Source: Fusobacterium massiliense (GTDB lineage: Bacteria > Fusobacteriota > Fusobacteriia > Fusobacteriales > Fusobacteriaceae). Taken from it: a stretch of DNA of 64,000 bases. Location of the stretch: the NCBI RefSeq assembly GCF_900095705.1, contig NZ_LT608324.1, positions 1-64,000 on the forward strand. The letters run 5' to 3'. The notes under the pieces were generated by a model. The model did not search any database. It was not told the DNA's origin and was given only the letters and a program-made list of their open reading frames with translations. Of this stretch, positions 9,967-18,817 are shown piece by piece; the stretch's first letter is position 1; every line of letters begins with the position of its first letter. A program made the position numbers and the translations under genes.

Positions 9967-10281
9967 TTAAATCCCTTTTGTTTGTTTTATTCGGTAGTCT
10001 AATTCAATAAAATCTATTATTCTAGCTTGTCTATGAAATTCTTTTCCTTGATAAAATAATATTACTACTGGAGAAGAATACAAATTTAACTGTCCCACTG
10101 CTTCTGGCATTGTTTCTGCTTGAATATAGTAAGCTGGATAGTTATTTTCATCAATTATTTCTTTAACTTTTGGAAAATCTACTTCACATACAGAACAATT
10201 TTCTGTTTTTATATATAATAAAAATTTTTCTTCTGTCTTAATTTTATCTAATAGCTCACTGTAATTTTTTATTCTATTCAT
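9967..10281 (-). CDS. Thioredoxin-like protein
   Basis: A 104-residue cytoplasmic protein with a thioredoxin fold pattern: a beta strand FLLYIKTENCSVC with the redox pair CSVC (about residues 29-32) and the cis-proline region YSSPVVILFYQG (about residues 68-79). The active site differs from thioredoxin's WCGPC, so it may be a specialised reductase or a bacilliredoxin/YtpP-like protein. It follows the hemolysin III gene by 15 bases and is probably cotranscribed. The partner is unknown. Confidence 0.8.
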   Translation of the reverse strand: MNRIKNYSELLDKIKTEEKFLLYIKTENCSVCEVDFPKVKEIIDENNYPAYYIQAETMPEAVGQLNLYSSPVVILFYQGKEFHRQARIIDFIELDYRIKQTKGI

Positions 10282-10296
10282 TAAAATTCTCCTTTT

Positions 10297-10944
10297 CTAT
10301 CTTTTATATAAGAAAAATACAATTGCTATTAAATGTAGAATAGCAGCAATATCTATAAATATATGCCATATTGTATGATAGTATTTTTTATAATCTTTCA
10401 TAAAAAAATAAGTTCCTATCGAATACATAAGTCCACCAAGAATAATTAATATTAAAAAAACTAAATTTGCTTTTTTTACTAAAGTTGGAAAGAAAAATAT
10501 GGCAATCCAACCCATGACTAAATAAAGAGTTAAACTTAATTTTGGCATACTTTTGGTTGATATTGATTTATATAAAACACCAATCAAAACTATTATCCAC
10601 TGTATAATAACTATTAAAATCCCTTTCCAACCACCAATAATTACTAAAGCTACCGGTGTATAACTTCCAGCAATTGCCACATATATAAAAATATGGTCAA
10701 GCACTCTAAATACGACTTTATGTGAACTATTGTATTCCATTGCATGATACAAAGTTGAACTCATAAACATTAAAAAAAGCGAAATTAAAAATATACTTAT
10801 CCCAGTAGCTTCTGTGTATCCACCATGAGAATATCCCCAAATACTTCCAATAGGAAGTAAAACTAAAGTTGCAACAGCCATTATTCCATGACTTATTACA
10901 TTTGCAAGTTCTTCTGAAAAAGAAAGTTTTCTATCTAAATCCAT
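10297..10944 (-). CDS. Hemolysin III / TrhA family membrane protein (PAQR-like)
   Basis: A 215-residue, seven-helix membrane protein with the metal-site motifs of the HlyIII/PAQR superfamily: ANVISHGIMA near residue 13, SSTLYHAMEYNS and VLDHIFIYVAIAGSYTP in the middle, and IWHIFIDIAAILH at the C-terminus. The histidines and the Ser/Asp are in place. In the family it is linked to membrane homeostasis (TrhA); the old haemolysin name is not evidence of toxicity. AGGGGATG precedes the ATG. Confidence 0.88.
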   Translation of the reverse strand: MDLDRKLSFSEELANVISHGIMAVATLVLLPIGSIWGYSHGGYTEATGISIFLISLFLMFMSSTLYHAMEYNSSHKVVFRVLDHIFIYVAIAGSYTPVALVIIGGWKGILIVIIQWIIVLIGVLYKSISTKSMPKLSLTLYLVMGWIAIFFFPTLVKKANLVFLILIILGGLMYSIGTYFFMKDYKKYYHTIWHIFIDIAAILHLIAIVFFLYKR

Positions 10945-11021
10945 AAAAATACATCCCCTACTTTATTAATTATTTCATCTATATTTATCATATTTATAAT
11001 CTATAAATATTAATGTGACTT

Positions 11022-11030
11022 ATTATATCA
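11022..11030 (-). promoter_or_regulatory. Extended -10 promoter of hemolysin III-thioredoxin pair
   Basis: The minus strand reads TGATATAAT, the same element as before azlC and alr. It lies about 80 bases upstream of the ATG in the divergent region shared with the OLD-like gene. Confidence 0.45.
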
Positions 11031-11044
11031 TATATAGAAAAAAA

Positions 11045-11053
11045 TGTTATAAT
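11045..11053 (+). promoter_or_regulatory. Extended -10 promoter of OLD-like gene
   Basis: The plus strand reads TGTTATAAT (TATAAT at 11048-11053), an extended -10 about 55 bases before the ATG. Confidence 0.5.
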
Positions 11054-11107
11054 AATAAGAAGGTTTTAAAATGCCATAATACTATATGAGATTTAGGAGG
11101 CTAATAT

Positions 11108-12406
11108 ATGAAATTATTAAATATACAAATAAAAAATTGGCAACTATTTTCAAATATAAGACTAGAATTAAAAGATTTTTTAGTTTTTACTGGAAATTTT
11201 AATAGTGGGAAATCTGCATTTTTTAAGGCTATGCTTTTCTTTTTTCAAGTTTGTAGTTTACATAAAGACGACATTAAAGATATAACTAAAGATGTTGAAA
11301 TAAGTGGAACTTTTAAAAATGATAATGGAGATTTATTTAATTTAAAACTCACAAGAAAATTTAATGAAAAAGAAAAGTATTATATAAATAACAATATATC
11401 TAAAAAATCCGAATCTAGTTGGCACGAGATAACAGAAAAAGAATATAAAAAGTACATTTCAAAAATATCTTTATTCTACATACCTGCTAACTTAGATTTA
11501 GAACAACTAAAATACTTGTTAAACAAGCTTTTTGAAAGAAAAGGCTTAGAAAAATATATAAATTTTTATCATACATTTAATTCAGCGATAAAAGAAAAAA
11601 TAAGTTTTAGTTATTACAGACATTTATTGATAGATTTATTGAATGAAGTTAGTTCTAATGAAAATAATAATTTTTGGGAAAATTGTATTCTTTTATGGGA
11701 AAAGCCTGAATTTTACTTAACTCCTCAAGAAGAAAGAGAATGTTATGAAATACTATTAAAAAATTCTCATTTAAATTTAATGATTCTCGTTTCAACAACT
11801 TCTAGTAGATTTATAGAACTTAACAATTATCATTCTCTATGCCTATTTAGAAAAACTAATAATGATATTGAAATTTTTCAATATCAAGGTAAACTTTTTT
11901 CTGGAGATGAGATAACAAATTTTAATATGAATTATTGGATTAATCCAGATAGAAGTGAAATATTTTTTGCTAAAAAAGTAATATTAGTTGAAGGACAAAC
12001 AGATAAAATTGTACTTTCATATCTAGCAAAAAAATTAAAAATTTATAATTATAGCTATTCTATTATAGAATGTGGTAGTAAAAGTACTATACCACAATTT
12101 ATAAGGCTTTTAAATGCTTTTAAGATACCATATGTTGCTGTCTATGATAAAGATAATCACTACTGGAGAAATGAAAGTGAACTATTTAACTCTAATCAAA
12201 AAAATATTTTAATTCAAAAAACAATTAAAAGAAATTTAGGTAGTTTTATAGAATTTGAAAATGATATTGAAGAAGAAATTTATCACGAAAGCAGAGAAAG
12301 AAAGAACTATAAGAACAAACCTTTCTTTGCCTTAGAAACAGTTGTTGATGAAAATTATAAAATACCTATAAATCTAGAAAAAAAGCTTCGAAAAATTTTT
12401 GAATAA
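11108..12406 (+). CDS. OLD-like protein: AAA/ABC-type ATPase domain plus TOPRIM domain
   Basis: A 432-residue protein. The N-terminal domain opens like SMC/RecF ATPases (LLNIQIKNWQLFSNIRLEL) and has a Walker A, GNFNSGKS (about residues 29-36). The region equivalent to Walker B reads ILLWEKPEFYLTP (about 194-206) where ILLxDEPExxLHP is usual. The H-loop reads STTS instead of STHS. No clear LSxG signature was found. The C-terminal TOPRIM is well kept: VEGQTDK (Glu295) and YDKD (Asp347, Asp349). Layout and size fit a short class 1 OLD-family nuclease, a group that includes phage-defence proteins; no UvrD-type helicase is next to it. AGGAGG precedes the ATG. DNA cleavage is inferred, and ATPase activity is doubtful. 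Confidence 0.72.
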   Translation: MKLLNIQIKNWQLFSNIRLELKDFLVFTGNFNSGKSAFFKAMLFFFQVCSLHKDDIKDITKDVEISGTFKNDNGDLFNLKLTRKFNEKEKYYINNNISKKSESSWHEITEKEYKKYISKISLFYIPANLDLEQLKYLLNKLFERKGLEKYINFYHTFNSAIKEKISFSYYRHLLIDLLNEVSSNENNNFWENCILLWEKPEFYLTPQEERECYEILLKNSHLNLMILVSTTSSRFIELNNYHSLCLFRKTNNDIEIFQYQGKLFSGDEITNFNMNYWINPDRSEIFFAKKVILVEGQTDKIVLSYLAKKLKIYNYSYSIIECGSKSTIPQFIRLLNAFKIPYVAVYDKDNHYWRNESELFNSNQKNILIQKTIKRNLGSFIEFENDIEEEIYHESRERKNYKNKPFFALETVVDENYKIPINLEKKLRKIFE

Positions 12407-12443
12407 TTTTATACTTATTTTTCTTGTAATTTCCTGTAAAATA

Positions 12444-12489
12444 TTATAGAATAAAACTTATTATTTATTATTTATTTTTTATTCTATAA
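12444..12489. terminator. 13-bp inverted repeat after the OLD-like gene
   Basis: TTATAGAATAAAA (12444-12456) pairs with TTTTATTCTATAA (12477-12489). The stem is AT-only except for one pair, so termination is uncertain. TATAGAATAAAA also occurs in the tail of the neighbouring 76-bp repeat. Confidence 0.4.
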
Positions 12490-12493
12490 GTAA

Positions 12494-12569
12494 AATCTCT
12501 TGACGTCCGTATGAGTTCTACGAGCTCAATGAACACAAGCTCTTCGAACTAATATGGATGTCAGAGACT
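12494..12569 (+). repeat. 76-bp palindromic repeat, copy 3
   Basis: A full copy between the OLD-like and MATE genes, followed by the conserved tail ending CTATAGAATAAAATT. The arms CCGTAT/ATATGG leave one G-T pair. Confidence 0.9.
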
Positions 12570-12612
12570 AATTTTCATTATTTGATTTTATACTTTCCTA
12601 TAGAATAAAATT

Positions 12613-12640
12613 AGTCTCTAACAACGACTATCAAGAAATT
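12613..12640 (-). repeat. Internally deleted 76-bp repeat remnant
   Basis: AGTCTCTAAC is joined directly to ACGACTATCAAGAAATT. This matches both ends of an inverted copy with the middle of about 48 bases missing. It lies 7 bases upstream of the MATE ribosome site. Confidence 0.6.
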
Positions 12641-12658
12641 TTATTTAGGAGGAGTTAA

Positions 12659-13999
12659 GTGAATAGTATAGGAAGCATAGAAAAAAAAGCATTAATTGCT
12701 TTAACAATTCCAATATTTTTAGAATTACTATTAGTGACTATTGTTGGAAATATAGATACTTTAATGTTGGGTTATTATAGTGATAAAGCTGTTGGAACTA
12801 TCGGAGGAATAACTCAACTTTTAAATATTCAGAATGTTATATTTAGTTTTATCAATATGGCTACTTCTATTTTAATTGCCCAATTCTTAGGTGCTAAAGA
12901 TCATAAAAGAGTCAAGCAAGTAATAAGTGTATCTATTGTATTAAATATCAGTTTGGGAATTATCTTAGGAGGAATTTATTTATTTTTTTGGAAAATTCTA
13001 CTACAAAAAATTAATCTTCCTGAAGAACTTATCAGTATAGGAAAAAATTATTTTCAAATGGTTGGAGGTCTTTGTATTTTCCAAGGAATAATACTATCTT
13101 GTGGAGCTATACTTAAAAGTCATGGTAGAGCCACTGAAACTTTAATTATAAATGTAGGAGTAAATATCTTAAATATTATTGGAAATAGTTTATTTATATT
13201 TGGTTGGCTAGGATTCCCTATTTTAGGACCTACAGGTGTTGGAATTTCAACAATTATATCCAGAGCCATTGGTTGTATTGTAGCCTATTATATAATGTGT
13301 AAGTACTGTAATTTCACATTTAAAAAATCTTTTTTGAAACCTTTCCCTTTTAAAATTATAAAAAATATTTTATCTATTGGCTTACCAACTGCTGGGGAAA
13401 ATTTGACTTGGAATATAGGACAACTACTTGTTGTAGCTATGGTAAATACAATGGGAACAGAAATAATAGCTGCCCGTACCTATTTAATGCTTATTAGTAG
13501 TTTTATAATGACTTTATCTATAGCTTTAGGTCAAGGAACTGCAATACAGATTGGTCATTTAGTAGGAGCTGGTAAAAATCATGAAGTTTATAATAAATGT
13601 CTAAAAAGTGTAAAAATTGCATTTATTTTTGCTTTTGTTACAACTACAATTGTTTGTATATTTAGAACTCCTATTATGCATATATTTACAACTAATCCTA
13701 AAATATTAGAAGCTTCTCTAAAAATATTTCCTTTTATGATATTTTTAGAAATGGGAAGAGTATTTAATATAGTTATTATTAACTCATTACATGCTGCAGG
13801 AGATATAAAGTTTCCTATGATAATGGGAATGACTTGTGTTTTTGCTGTTGCTGTATCTTTATCTTATTTATTTGGAATTTCATTTGGTTGGGGACTGATT
13901 GGAATATGGATAGCCAATGCTAGTGATGAGTGGATAAGAGGACTTGCAATGTATTTTAGATGGAAGAGTAAAAAATGGCAAAATAAAAGCTTTGTTTAA
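12659..13999 (+). CDS. MATE family multidrug/cation efflux transporter
   Basis: A 446-residue membrane protein with about 12 helices in two similar halves. Typical MATE segments are seen: LALTIPIFLELLL-like N-terminus, VGNIDTLMLGYYSDKAVG (about 25-42), TSILIAQFLGAKD, and in the second half GLPTAGENLTWN and GTAIQIGHLVGAG. It exports drugs or metabolites by Na+ or H+ antiport. The start is a GTG, supported by AGGAGGAG 4-5 bases upstream. The substrate is unknown. Confidence 0.9.
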   Translation: MNSIGSIEKKALIALTIPIFLELLLVTIVGNIDTLMLGYYSDKAVGTIGGITQLLNIQNVIFSFINMATSILIAQFLGAKDHKRVKQVISVSIVLNISLGIILGGIYLFFWKILLQKINLPEELISIGKNYFQMVGGLCIFQGIILSCGAILKSHGRATETLIINVGVNILNIIGNSLFIFGWLGFPILGPTGVGISTIISRAIGCIVAYYIMCKYCNFTFKKSFLKPFPFKIIKNILSIGLPTAGENLTWNIGQLLVVAMVNTMGTEIIAARTYLMLISSFIMTLSIALGQGTAIQIGHLVGAGKNHEVYNKCLKSVKIAFIFAFVTTTIVCIFRTPIMHIFTTNPKILEASLKIFPFMIFLEMGRVFNIVIINSLHAAGDIKFPMIMGMTCVFAVAVSLSYLFGISFGWGLIGIWIANASDEWIRGLAMYFRWKSKKWQNKSFV

Positions 14000-14039
14000 A
14001 AATTCTATTTCTCACAAAACTAAATTTAATATAGAAGTT

Positions 14040-14115
14040 AGTCTCTGACGTCCGTATTAGTTCGAAGAGCCTGTGTTCATTGAGCTCGTAGAACTCATAC
14101 GGCTGTCAAGAGACT
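14040..14115 (-). repeat. 76-bp palindromic repeat, copy 4 (inverted)
   Basis: A full copy in inverted orientation between the convergent MATE and metH genes. AGAGACTTTTTT at its plus-strand end gives a stem followed by a T-run, so it could terminate the MATE transcript. The usual AT-rich tail is poorly kept. Confidence 0.9.
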
Positions 14116-14197
14116 TTTTTGTTTATAAGGAAAGTATAAATTTAATATAAAAATTAATTTTTATTTTTATACTTTAAAATATTTTACAATTATATTA

Positions 14198-17100
14198 TTA
14201 ATACTTCGAATTATCATTACATAAATATAAGCCACATACAGAACTTAAAGGACTCATAGCAAATGATGTACTTAATTTTGCTCCTGTTCTTTCTCCATCA
14301 ACCATATCAAATACAACTTTCTTTAATGAATGGTCTGGTAATATAGGATAACCAATAGCCGGTCTTAAGAAAGTAGGAATTATATCTTCAGATACTCTTT
14401 TTTCCATATATTCAGATGCAGTTTCAGCTATTGCATTACACAATAAAGTTTCAAGTAAACTTAAATATTTATCATCTGCAAAAATTTTACTTCCAACAGA
14501 TATTACAAAAGCACCAACATAATCATCTTTTTCTATATATTGAGCAATTTCTGGAGAAATTTCAAATGTAAATCCTCCCATTTCAAGTACTTCATCTGTC
14601 TTCTTAGCTCTGAAATATCCATAAGCTACTCTAAATTCGACTTTTTCTTCTATCATTTTTTCATAGATTTTTTTCAAATCTTCTAAAGTCTTAGCTTCTT
14701 CTGGAGTATTCTTAACTCTTAAAGCATATAAAGCGATATCCCATTTTAATTCATCTTCAAAAATCTCAACTGGTAAAGATAAAAATTGTTTTCCCAGTAC
14801 TTTTGGTGTATATCTATTAGTTTTAGAAACTTCTGGAAGCAATTTCTTTTCTTCTATTTTATTTTCATTGGTATCCAAATATCTTTTAGCTAATTTTCTT
14901 AATTGATTTTGTTTTGTTTCTAAAAAGTCTTTTCTTTTTGTTGATAATAATTGAGAGACTACTGTTATAGTATCCATAGCATCTGTTACATGCAATGAAT
15001 AATCATAATTAGGTAATACTTTCAAACCTGTATGAAGTTTTGATGTAGCAGCTCCAGCAATTAAGATAGGTACTTGCATTCCAACTTTTTGAAATAAGTC
15101 TGCTACTCTTTCCATTTCTTTTAATGAAGGACTTATAAGTCCACTTAAAGTTACTACATCTGCATTTACTTCTTTTGCAGTTTCAACAATTTTTTCTTTA
15201 GGAACCATTACACCTAAATCTATAACTTCATAACCATTGCATTCTAAAACAGTTCCAACTATATTTTTACCTATGTCGTGTACATCTCCATCAACAGTAG
15301 CCATTAATATTTTACCTTTAGATGATGATTTATCAACCTTTTCTAAAAAAGGAGTTAAAATATCAACACAATTATTCATTACAGAAGCTGAACGAATAAG
15401 TTGAGGTAAATAAAGCTCCCCTTGCTCAAACAATTTTCCAATTTCTTGCATAGATGACATTAAAATATTTTCCAAAATTTCAAGAGCTTTATACTTTTTT
15501 AGAAGTTCATCTATAACTTCTTTTAAAGATTCACTTCCCCCTTGAATAAGAGCTTTTCTTATTTTATCTTCAGGTGTTTCAGCAAATATTTGTGCTTCTT
15601 CTTTTCTTTTAACAAGATTTAATGATAGAAGTTCTTCCATGTCTGTACTATCACCAAAAATAAAAGATTTTATTTTTTCTCTTTCATCATCAGACCAATG
15701 TGGAGCTTGCTCCTTTGGATTCAAAATAGCAAAATTAAATCCTCTTGGTACAGCTTCCTCTAAAAAGATATGATGAAATGCTGCTCTTAAAACATTATTT
15801 CCTCTAAAAGCAAATGATAAATTACTTAATCCTCCAACAATACCACAACCTTTTAGATTTTGATGTATATAATCAATAGTCTTAATAAACTCTCTAGCAT
15901 GATAACGATCAGCTTCTTGTCCTGTTCCAACACTTAAAATATTTGGATCAAAAACTATATCAGAATTTTTTACACCTATTGATTTTAATAAATCGTAGGC
16001 TCTTTGACAGATTTCTATTTTTCTTTCGGCACTAACTCCTTGACCTTTTTCATCAAAAGCCATAACAACTATGGCTGCTCCAAATTTTCTGATAATTTTT
16101 GCTTTTCTTAAAAACTCTTCTTCTCCTTCTTTTAAACTAATAGAGTTTACTATTGCTTTCCCCGAGGTATTTTTAAGCCCTTCTTCAATAACTGAAAAAT
16201 CTGATGAATCTATCATAATAGGCACTTTTGCAATAAAACTATCATTTTGTAAAACCCTTAGGAAATTTTTCATCTCCTCAACAGAATCTAATATTCCATC
16301 ATCTACATTTATATCTAAAACTTTTGCACCGGCATCAATTTGTTGTCTAGCGACCTCTAAAGCTTTTAGGTAATTATGCTCTTCTATCATTGTTCTAAAT
16401 AATTTAGAACCTGATATATTATTTCTTTCTCCAACACAAGTAAACTTATCTTTAAAATTATATGTTTCATTACCTGAAAGACAGTCTTCCAACAAACTTA
16501 CTTCTGGTAAAATTCTTGCTTTTTGACCTTTAACTAATTCAGAAATTGCTTTTATATGATCGTAAGCTGTTCCACAACAACCACCCAAAATATTTATAGC
16601 TTGATTTTCTATAAGTGGAAATAAGTCATCTCTCATCTTTTGAGCTGTCTCAACATAATCACCATTTTGATTAGGAAGACCAGCATTAGCATGTAAAGAA
16701 ATAAACTTTGTTGTTTTTTCCTTCATTTTAATAACCAAAGGAACTAAATCTTTTGCTCCGAAAGAACAGTTAAAACCAAAAGAAACAACGGAATCTCTAT
16801 CTAAACTGGTTATAAGAGAATCCATGCTTTGACCTGTAAGCAATTTACCTTGTCTATTAACAGTGGCTGATATTGAAATTGGAAGTTTTATATTTTTTTC
16901 TTCAAAAACTTCTTCAACACCAAGTAAAGCAGCTTTTGCAGTAAGCCCATCAAATATAGTTTCCAGTAATATTCCATCAACTCCACCATCAATAAGACCT
17001 GCCGTTTGAACTTTAATAACTTCTTTCATTTCATCAAAACTAACAGCTCTTTTATAAGGTATGTCTCCTACAGGAAATGATAAACTCTTATTTGTAGGAC

Positions 17101-17446
17101 CTATTGAACCAAAAACATAGACTTTTTTTCCACTTTGAATAACCGCTTCTTTAGCGATTTCAGCAGATTTTTTAGCTAGTTCATATACTTTATCTTCTAA
17201 ATGATAATCTTTAAGTGAAATAGCATTACAGTTAAAACTATTGGTTTCGATAATATCTGCTCCAGCTTCTATATATTTTTTATGAACTTCTAAAATAATA
17301 TCTGGTCTTGTTTCATTTAAAATTTCATAACAACCTTTGGCACCATTAAAATCCTCTGCACTTAATTCATATTTTTGTAAAACAGTTCCCATTGCCCCAT
17401 CTAATACCAATATTCTTTCCCTTAATTCTTTTTCAAATTCAAACAT
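14198..17446 (-). CDS. metH: Cobalamin-dependent methionine synthase
   Basis: A cytoplasmic enzyme that methylates homocysteine from methyltetrahydrofolate via cobalamin. All four modules are seen. The homocysteine domain ends with the zinc cysteines GGCCG (about residue 300). The pterin-binding domain starts at CVGERNNISGS. The cobalamin module has DGDVHDIGKNI, with the axial histidine, near 705-715. The activation domain carries RPAIGYPILPDH and ERTGAKLSTSFAMSP. The C-terminus stops at DNSKY, roughly 30 residues shorter than in E. coli. I choose the ATG at 17446 (1082 residues), with TGAGG just upstream, over an open TTG 27 bases earlier. It follows metF under the SAM riboswitch. Confidence 0.95.
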   Translation of the reverse strand: MFEFEKELRERILVLDGAMGTVLQKYELSAEDFNGAKGCYEILNETRPDIILEVHKKYIEAGADIIETNSFNCNAISLKDYHLEDKVYELAKKSAEIAKEAVIQSGKKVYVFGSIGPTNKSLSFPVGDIPYKRAVSFDEMKEVIKVQTAGLIDGGVDGILLETIFDGLTAKAALLGVEEVFEEKNIKLPISISATVNRQGKLLTGQSMDSLITSLDRDSVVSFGFNCSFGAKDLVPLVIKMKEKTTKFISLHANAGLPNQNGDYVETAQKMRDDLFPLIENQAINILGGCCGTAYDHIKAISELVKGQKARILPEVSLLEDCLSGNETYNFKDKFTCVGERNNISGSKLFRTMIEEHNYLKALEVARQQIDAGAKVLDINVDDGILDSVEEMKNFLRVLQNDSFIAKVPIMIDSSDFSVIEEGLKNTSGKAIVNSISLKEGEEEFLRKAKIIRKFGAAIVVMAFDEKGQGVSAERKIEICQRAYDLLKSIGVKNSDIVFDPNILSVGTGQEADRYHAREFIKTIDYIHQNLKGCGIVGGLSNLSFAFRGNNVLRAAFHHIFLEEAVPRGFNFAILNPKEQAPHWSDDEREKIKSFIFGDSTDMEELLSLNLVKRKEEAQIFAETPEDKIRKALIQGGSESLKEVIDELLKKYKALEILENILMSSMQEIGKLFEQGELYLPQLIRSASVMNNCVDILTPFLEKVDKSSSKGKILMATVDGDVHDIGKNIVGTVLECNGYEVIDLGVMVPKEKIVETAKEVNADVVTLSGLISPSLKEMERVADLFQKVGMQVPILIAGAATSKLHTGLKVLPNYDYSLHVTDAMDTITVVSQLLSTKRKDFLETKQNQLRKLAKRYLDTNENKIEEKKLLPEVSKTNRYTPKVLGKQFLSLPVEIFEDELKWDIALYALRVKNTPEEAKTLEDLKKIYEKMIEEKVEFRVAYGYFRAKKTDEVLEMGGFTFEISPEIAQYIEKDDYVGAFVISVGSKIFADDKYLSLLETLLCNAIAETASEYMEKRVSEDIIPTFLRPAIGYPILPDHSLKKVVFDMVDGERTGAKLSTSFAMSPLSSVCGLYLCNDNSKY

Positions 17447-17512
17447 TATTTTCCTCATTTCTATTTCAATCAATTCTTCTATATTTTATTAAAAAATCTA
17501 TTCACTAATGAA

Positions 17513-18379
17513 CTATTTTCTAATTATTCCTGTTGCATCTATAATTTTTTTTGCAGTTTCTGGTTTATTCATTGTATAAATATGTATACCATTTATATCA
17601 GAAGCAACCAAGTCTATTATTTGTTCTATTGCATAAGCAAGTCCTGCTTCTTTAAGTGCAGCTGGATTATCTTCATATTTTTCTAAAATTTTTAAAAATT
17701 TCTTAGGTATAGTACAAGAACAAAGTGAAGTTATTTTCTTTATTTGTTTTGCATTTGTTACTGGCATAATTCCAGCTACTAAAGGCTTATCTATTTGTAA
17801 TTTTTCTAGTTTATCTCTAAAGCTATAAAAAAATTCATTATCTAAGAAAATTTGTGAAATTAAAAAATCTACACCTGTATCAACTTTTTCTTTTAAATGA
17901 AACAAATCTAATAAATCATTAGTTTCTCTATGACCTTCAACATAATATGCTGCACCTATAGAGAATTTATCTCCCTTTTTTTCACGAATATATTTTATTA
18001 AATCTTTAGCATAATTAAAATCTCCAGGCTCTAAATCCCTATCAATTGGGTAATCCCCCCTTAAAGCTAAAATATTTTCTATATTATTTTTTTCTAACTC
18101 ATTTAAAACTCTATCTATTTCTTCTTTTTTAGAACCTATACAAGTAAAATGAGCTAATGATTCAACATTGTTCTGACTTTTTATTCTCTCTGCTATTTCA
18201 ACGGTTCTTCCTTTAGTATTTCCACCAGCTCCGTATGTAACACTTATAAAATCAGGATTTTCTAATGTTAATATATCTAAACAATTATAAACCTGATCTA
18301 ATCCTACTTTATCATTTGGTGGAAAAACCTCAAACGATGTTGTTAAAACTTTATTCTTAAAAATATCTCCAATTTTCAT
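17513..18379 (-). CDS. metF: Methylenetetrahydrofolate reductase
   Basis: A flavoenzyme that reduces methylene-THF to methyl-THF, the methyl donor used by MetH next door. At 288 residues it has the normal bacterial length. Family segments are seen: TSFEVFPPNDKVG near the N-terminus (catalytic Glu), VTYGAGGNTKGRT, HFTCIGSK, LALRGDYP, and FLISQIFLDNEFF. The start is the ATG at 18379 with GGGGGT upstream, not the TTG 12 bases earlier. It is the first gene of metF-metH. The leader contains a SAM-I riboswitch, its terminator and a truncated 76-bp repeat. Confidence 0.93.
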   Translation of the reverse strand: MKIGDIFKNKVLTTSFEVFPPNDKVGLDQVYNCLDILTLENPDFISVTYGAGGNTKGRTVEIAERIKSQNNVESLAHFTCIGSKKEEIDRVLNELEKNNIENILALRGDYPIDRDLEPGDFNYAKDLIKYIREKKGDKFSIGAAYYVEGHRETNDLLDLFHLKEKVDTGVDFLISQIFLDNEFFYSFRDKLEKLQIDKPLVAGIMPVTNAKQIKKITSLCSCTIPKKFLKILEKYEDNPAALKEAGLAYAIEQIIDLVASDINGIHIYTMNKPETAKKIIDATGIIRK

Positions 18380-18437
18380 AATTACCCCCAATCTAAAACT
18401 AAAAACAATATCTTATAACCCTAAATAAATAATTAAA

Positions 18438-18469
18438 AGCTCTTCAAACTAATACGGATGTCAGAAACT
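18438..18469 (+). repeat. Truncated 76-bp repeat, copy 5
   Basis: Only the second arm is present (AGCTCTTCAAACTAATACGG and the end TCAGAAACT), followed by a recognisable AT tail. The first arm is missing. It lies inside the transcribed leader of metF, between the riboswitch terminator and the start codon. Confidence 0.75.
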
Positions 18470-18504
18470 AAGTATCATTATTTATTTTCATACTTTTATA
18501 TATA

Positions 18505-18532
18505 ATAAAAAACCTAAGCCTTACGACTTAGG
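18505..18532 (-). terminator. Riboswitch expression-platform terminator
   Basis: On the minus strand CCTAAG and CTTAGG form a stem followed by TTTTTTAT. It lies just downstream of the SAM-I aptamer and upstream of metF, as expected for transcription attenuation. Confidence 0.85.
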
Positions 18533-18550
18533 AAACTTTTAATTATTCCT

Positions 18551-18629
18551 CCATCGATCAGGCATTAGCACCACACTTTTGCAGGTTGCTGAGACTTCAC
18601 TGGGCCTGTCCCTCCGTCTCTCTTTATGG
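18551..18629 (-). ncRNA. SAM-I (S-box) riboswitch aptamer
   Basis: On the minus strand the S-box core is clear: AGAGAGACGGAGGGACAGGC, then CCAGTGAAGTCTCAGCAACC, then GTGTGGTGCTAATGCC. P1 is closed by CCAT (18626-18629) with ATGG (18551-18554). It should bind S-adenosylmethionine and stop transcription of metF-metH when SAM is abundant. The aptamer boundaries are approximate by a few bases. Confidence 0.93.
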
Positions 18630-18647
18630 TTTTTTTTATTAGGAAAA

Positions 18648-18676
18648 ATAATACACTATTTTTTTTAATTTGTCAA
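18648..18676 (-). promoter_or_regulatory. Promoter of metF-metH
   Basis: On the minus strand TTGACA (18671-18676), a 17-base spacer and TATTAT (18648-18653) lie just upstream of the riboswitch. Confidence 0.8.
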
Positions 18677-18732
18677 TTCTAAATTACAATAATTTTTTTA
18701 TTTTAATTTAGAAAAATCTAAATCTTTTCCTA

Positions 18733-18761
18733 TTGACAAAACATTAAATATATAATATTAT
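18733..18761 (+). promoter_or_regulatory. Promoter of groES-groEL
   Basis: TTGACA (18733-18738), a 17-base spacer and TATTAT (18756-18761) lie directly before the CIRCE operator. Confidence 0.8.
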
Positions 18762-18774
18762 TATTTTATAAAAA

Positions 18775-18801
18775 TTAGCACTCTATTAATATAAGTGCTA
18801 A
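18775..18801 (+). promoter_or_regulatory. CIRCE operator (HrcA site)
   Basis: TTAGCACTC, nine bases and AAGTGCTAA differ from the CIRCE consensus by one base. It sits between the -10 and the groES ribosome site, so HrcA should repress groESL in the absence of heat stress. hrcA itself is not in the window. Confidence 0.93.
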
Positions 18802-18817
18802 TAAAAAGGAGGAAATT

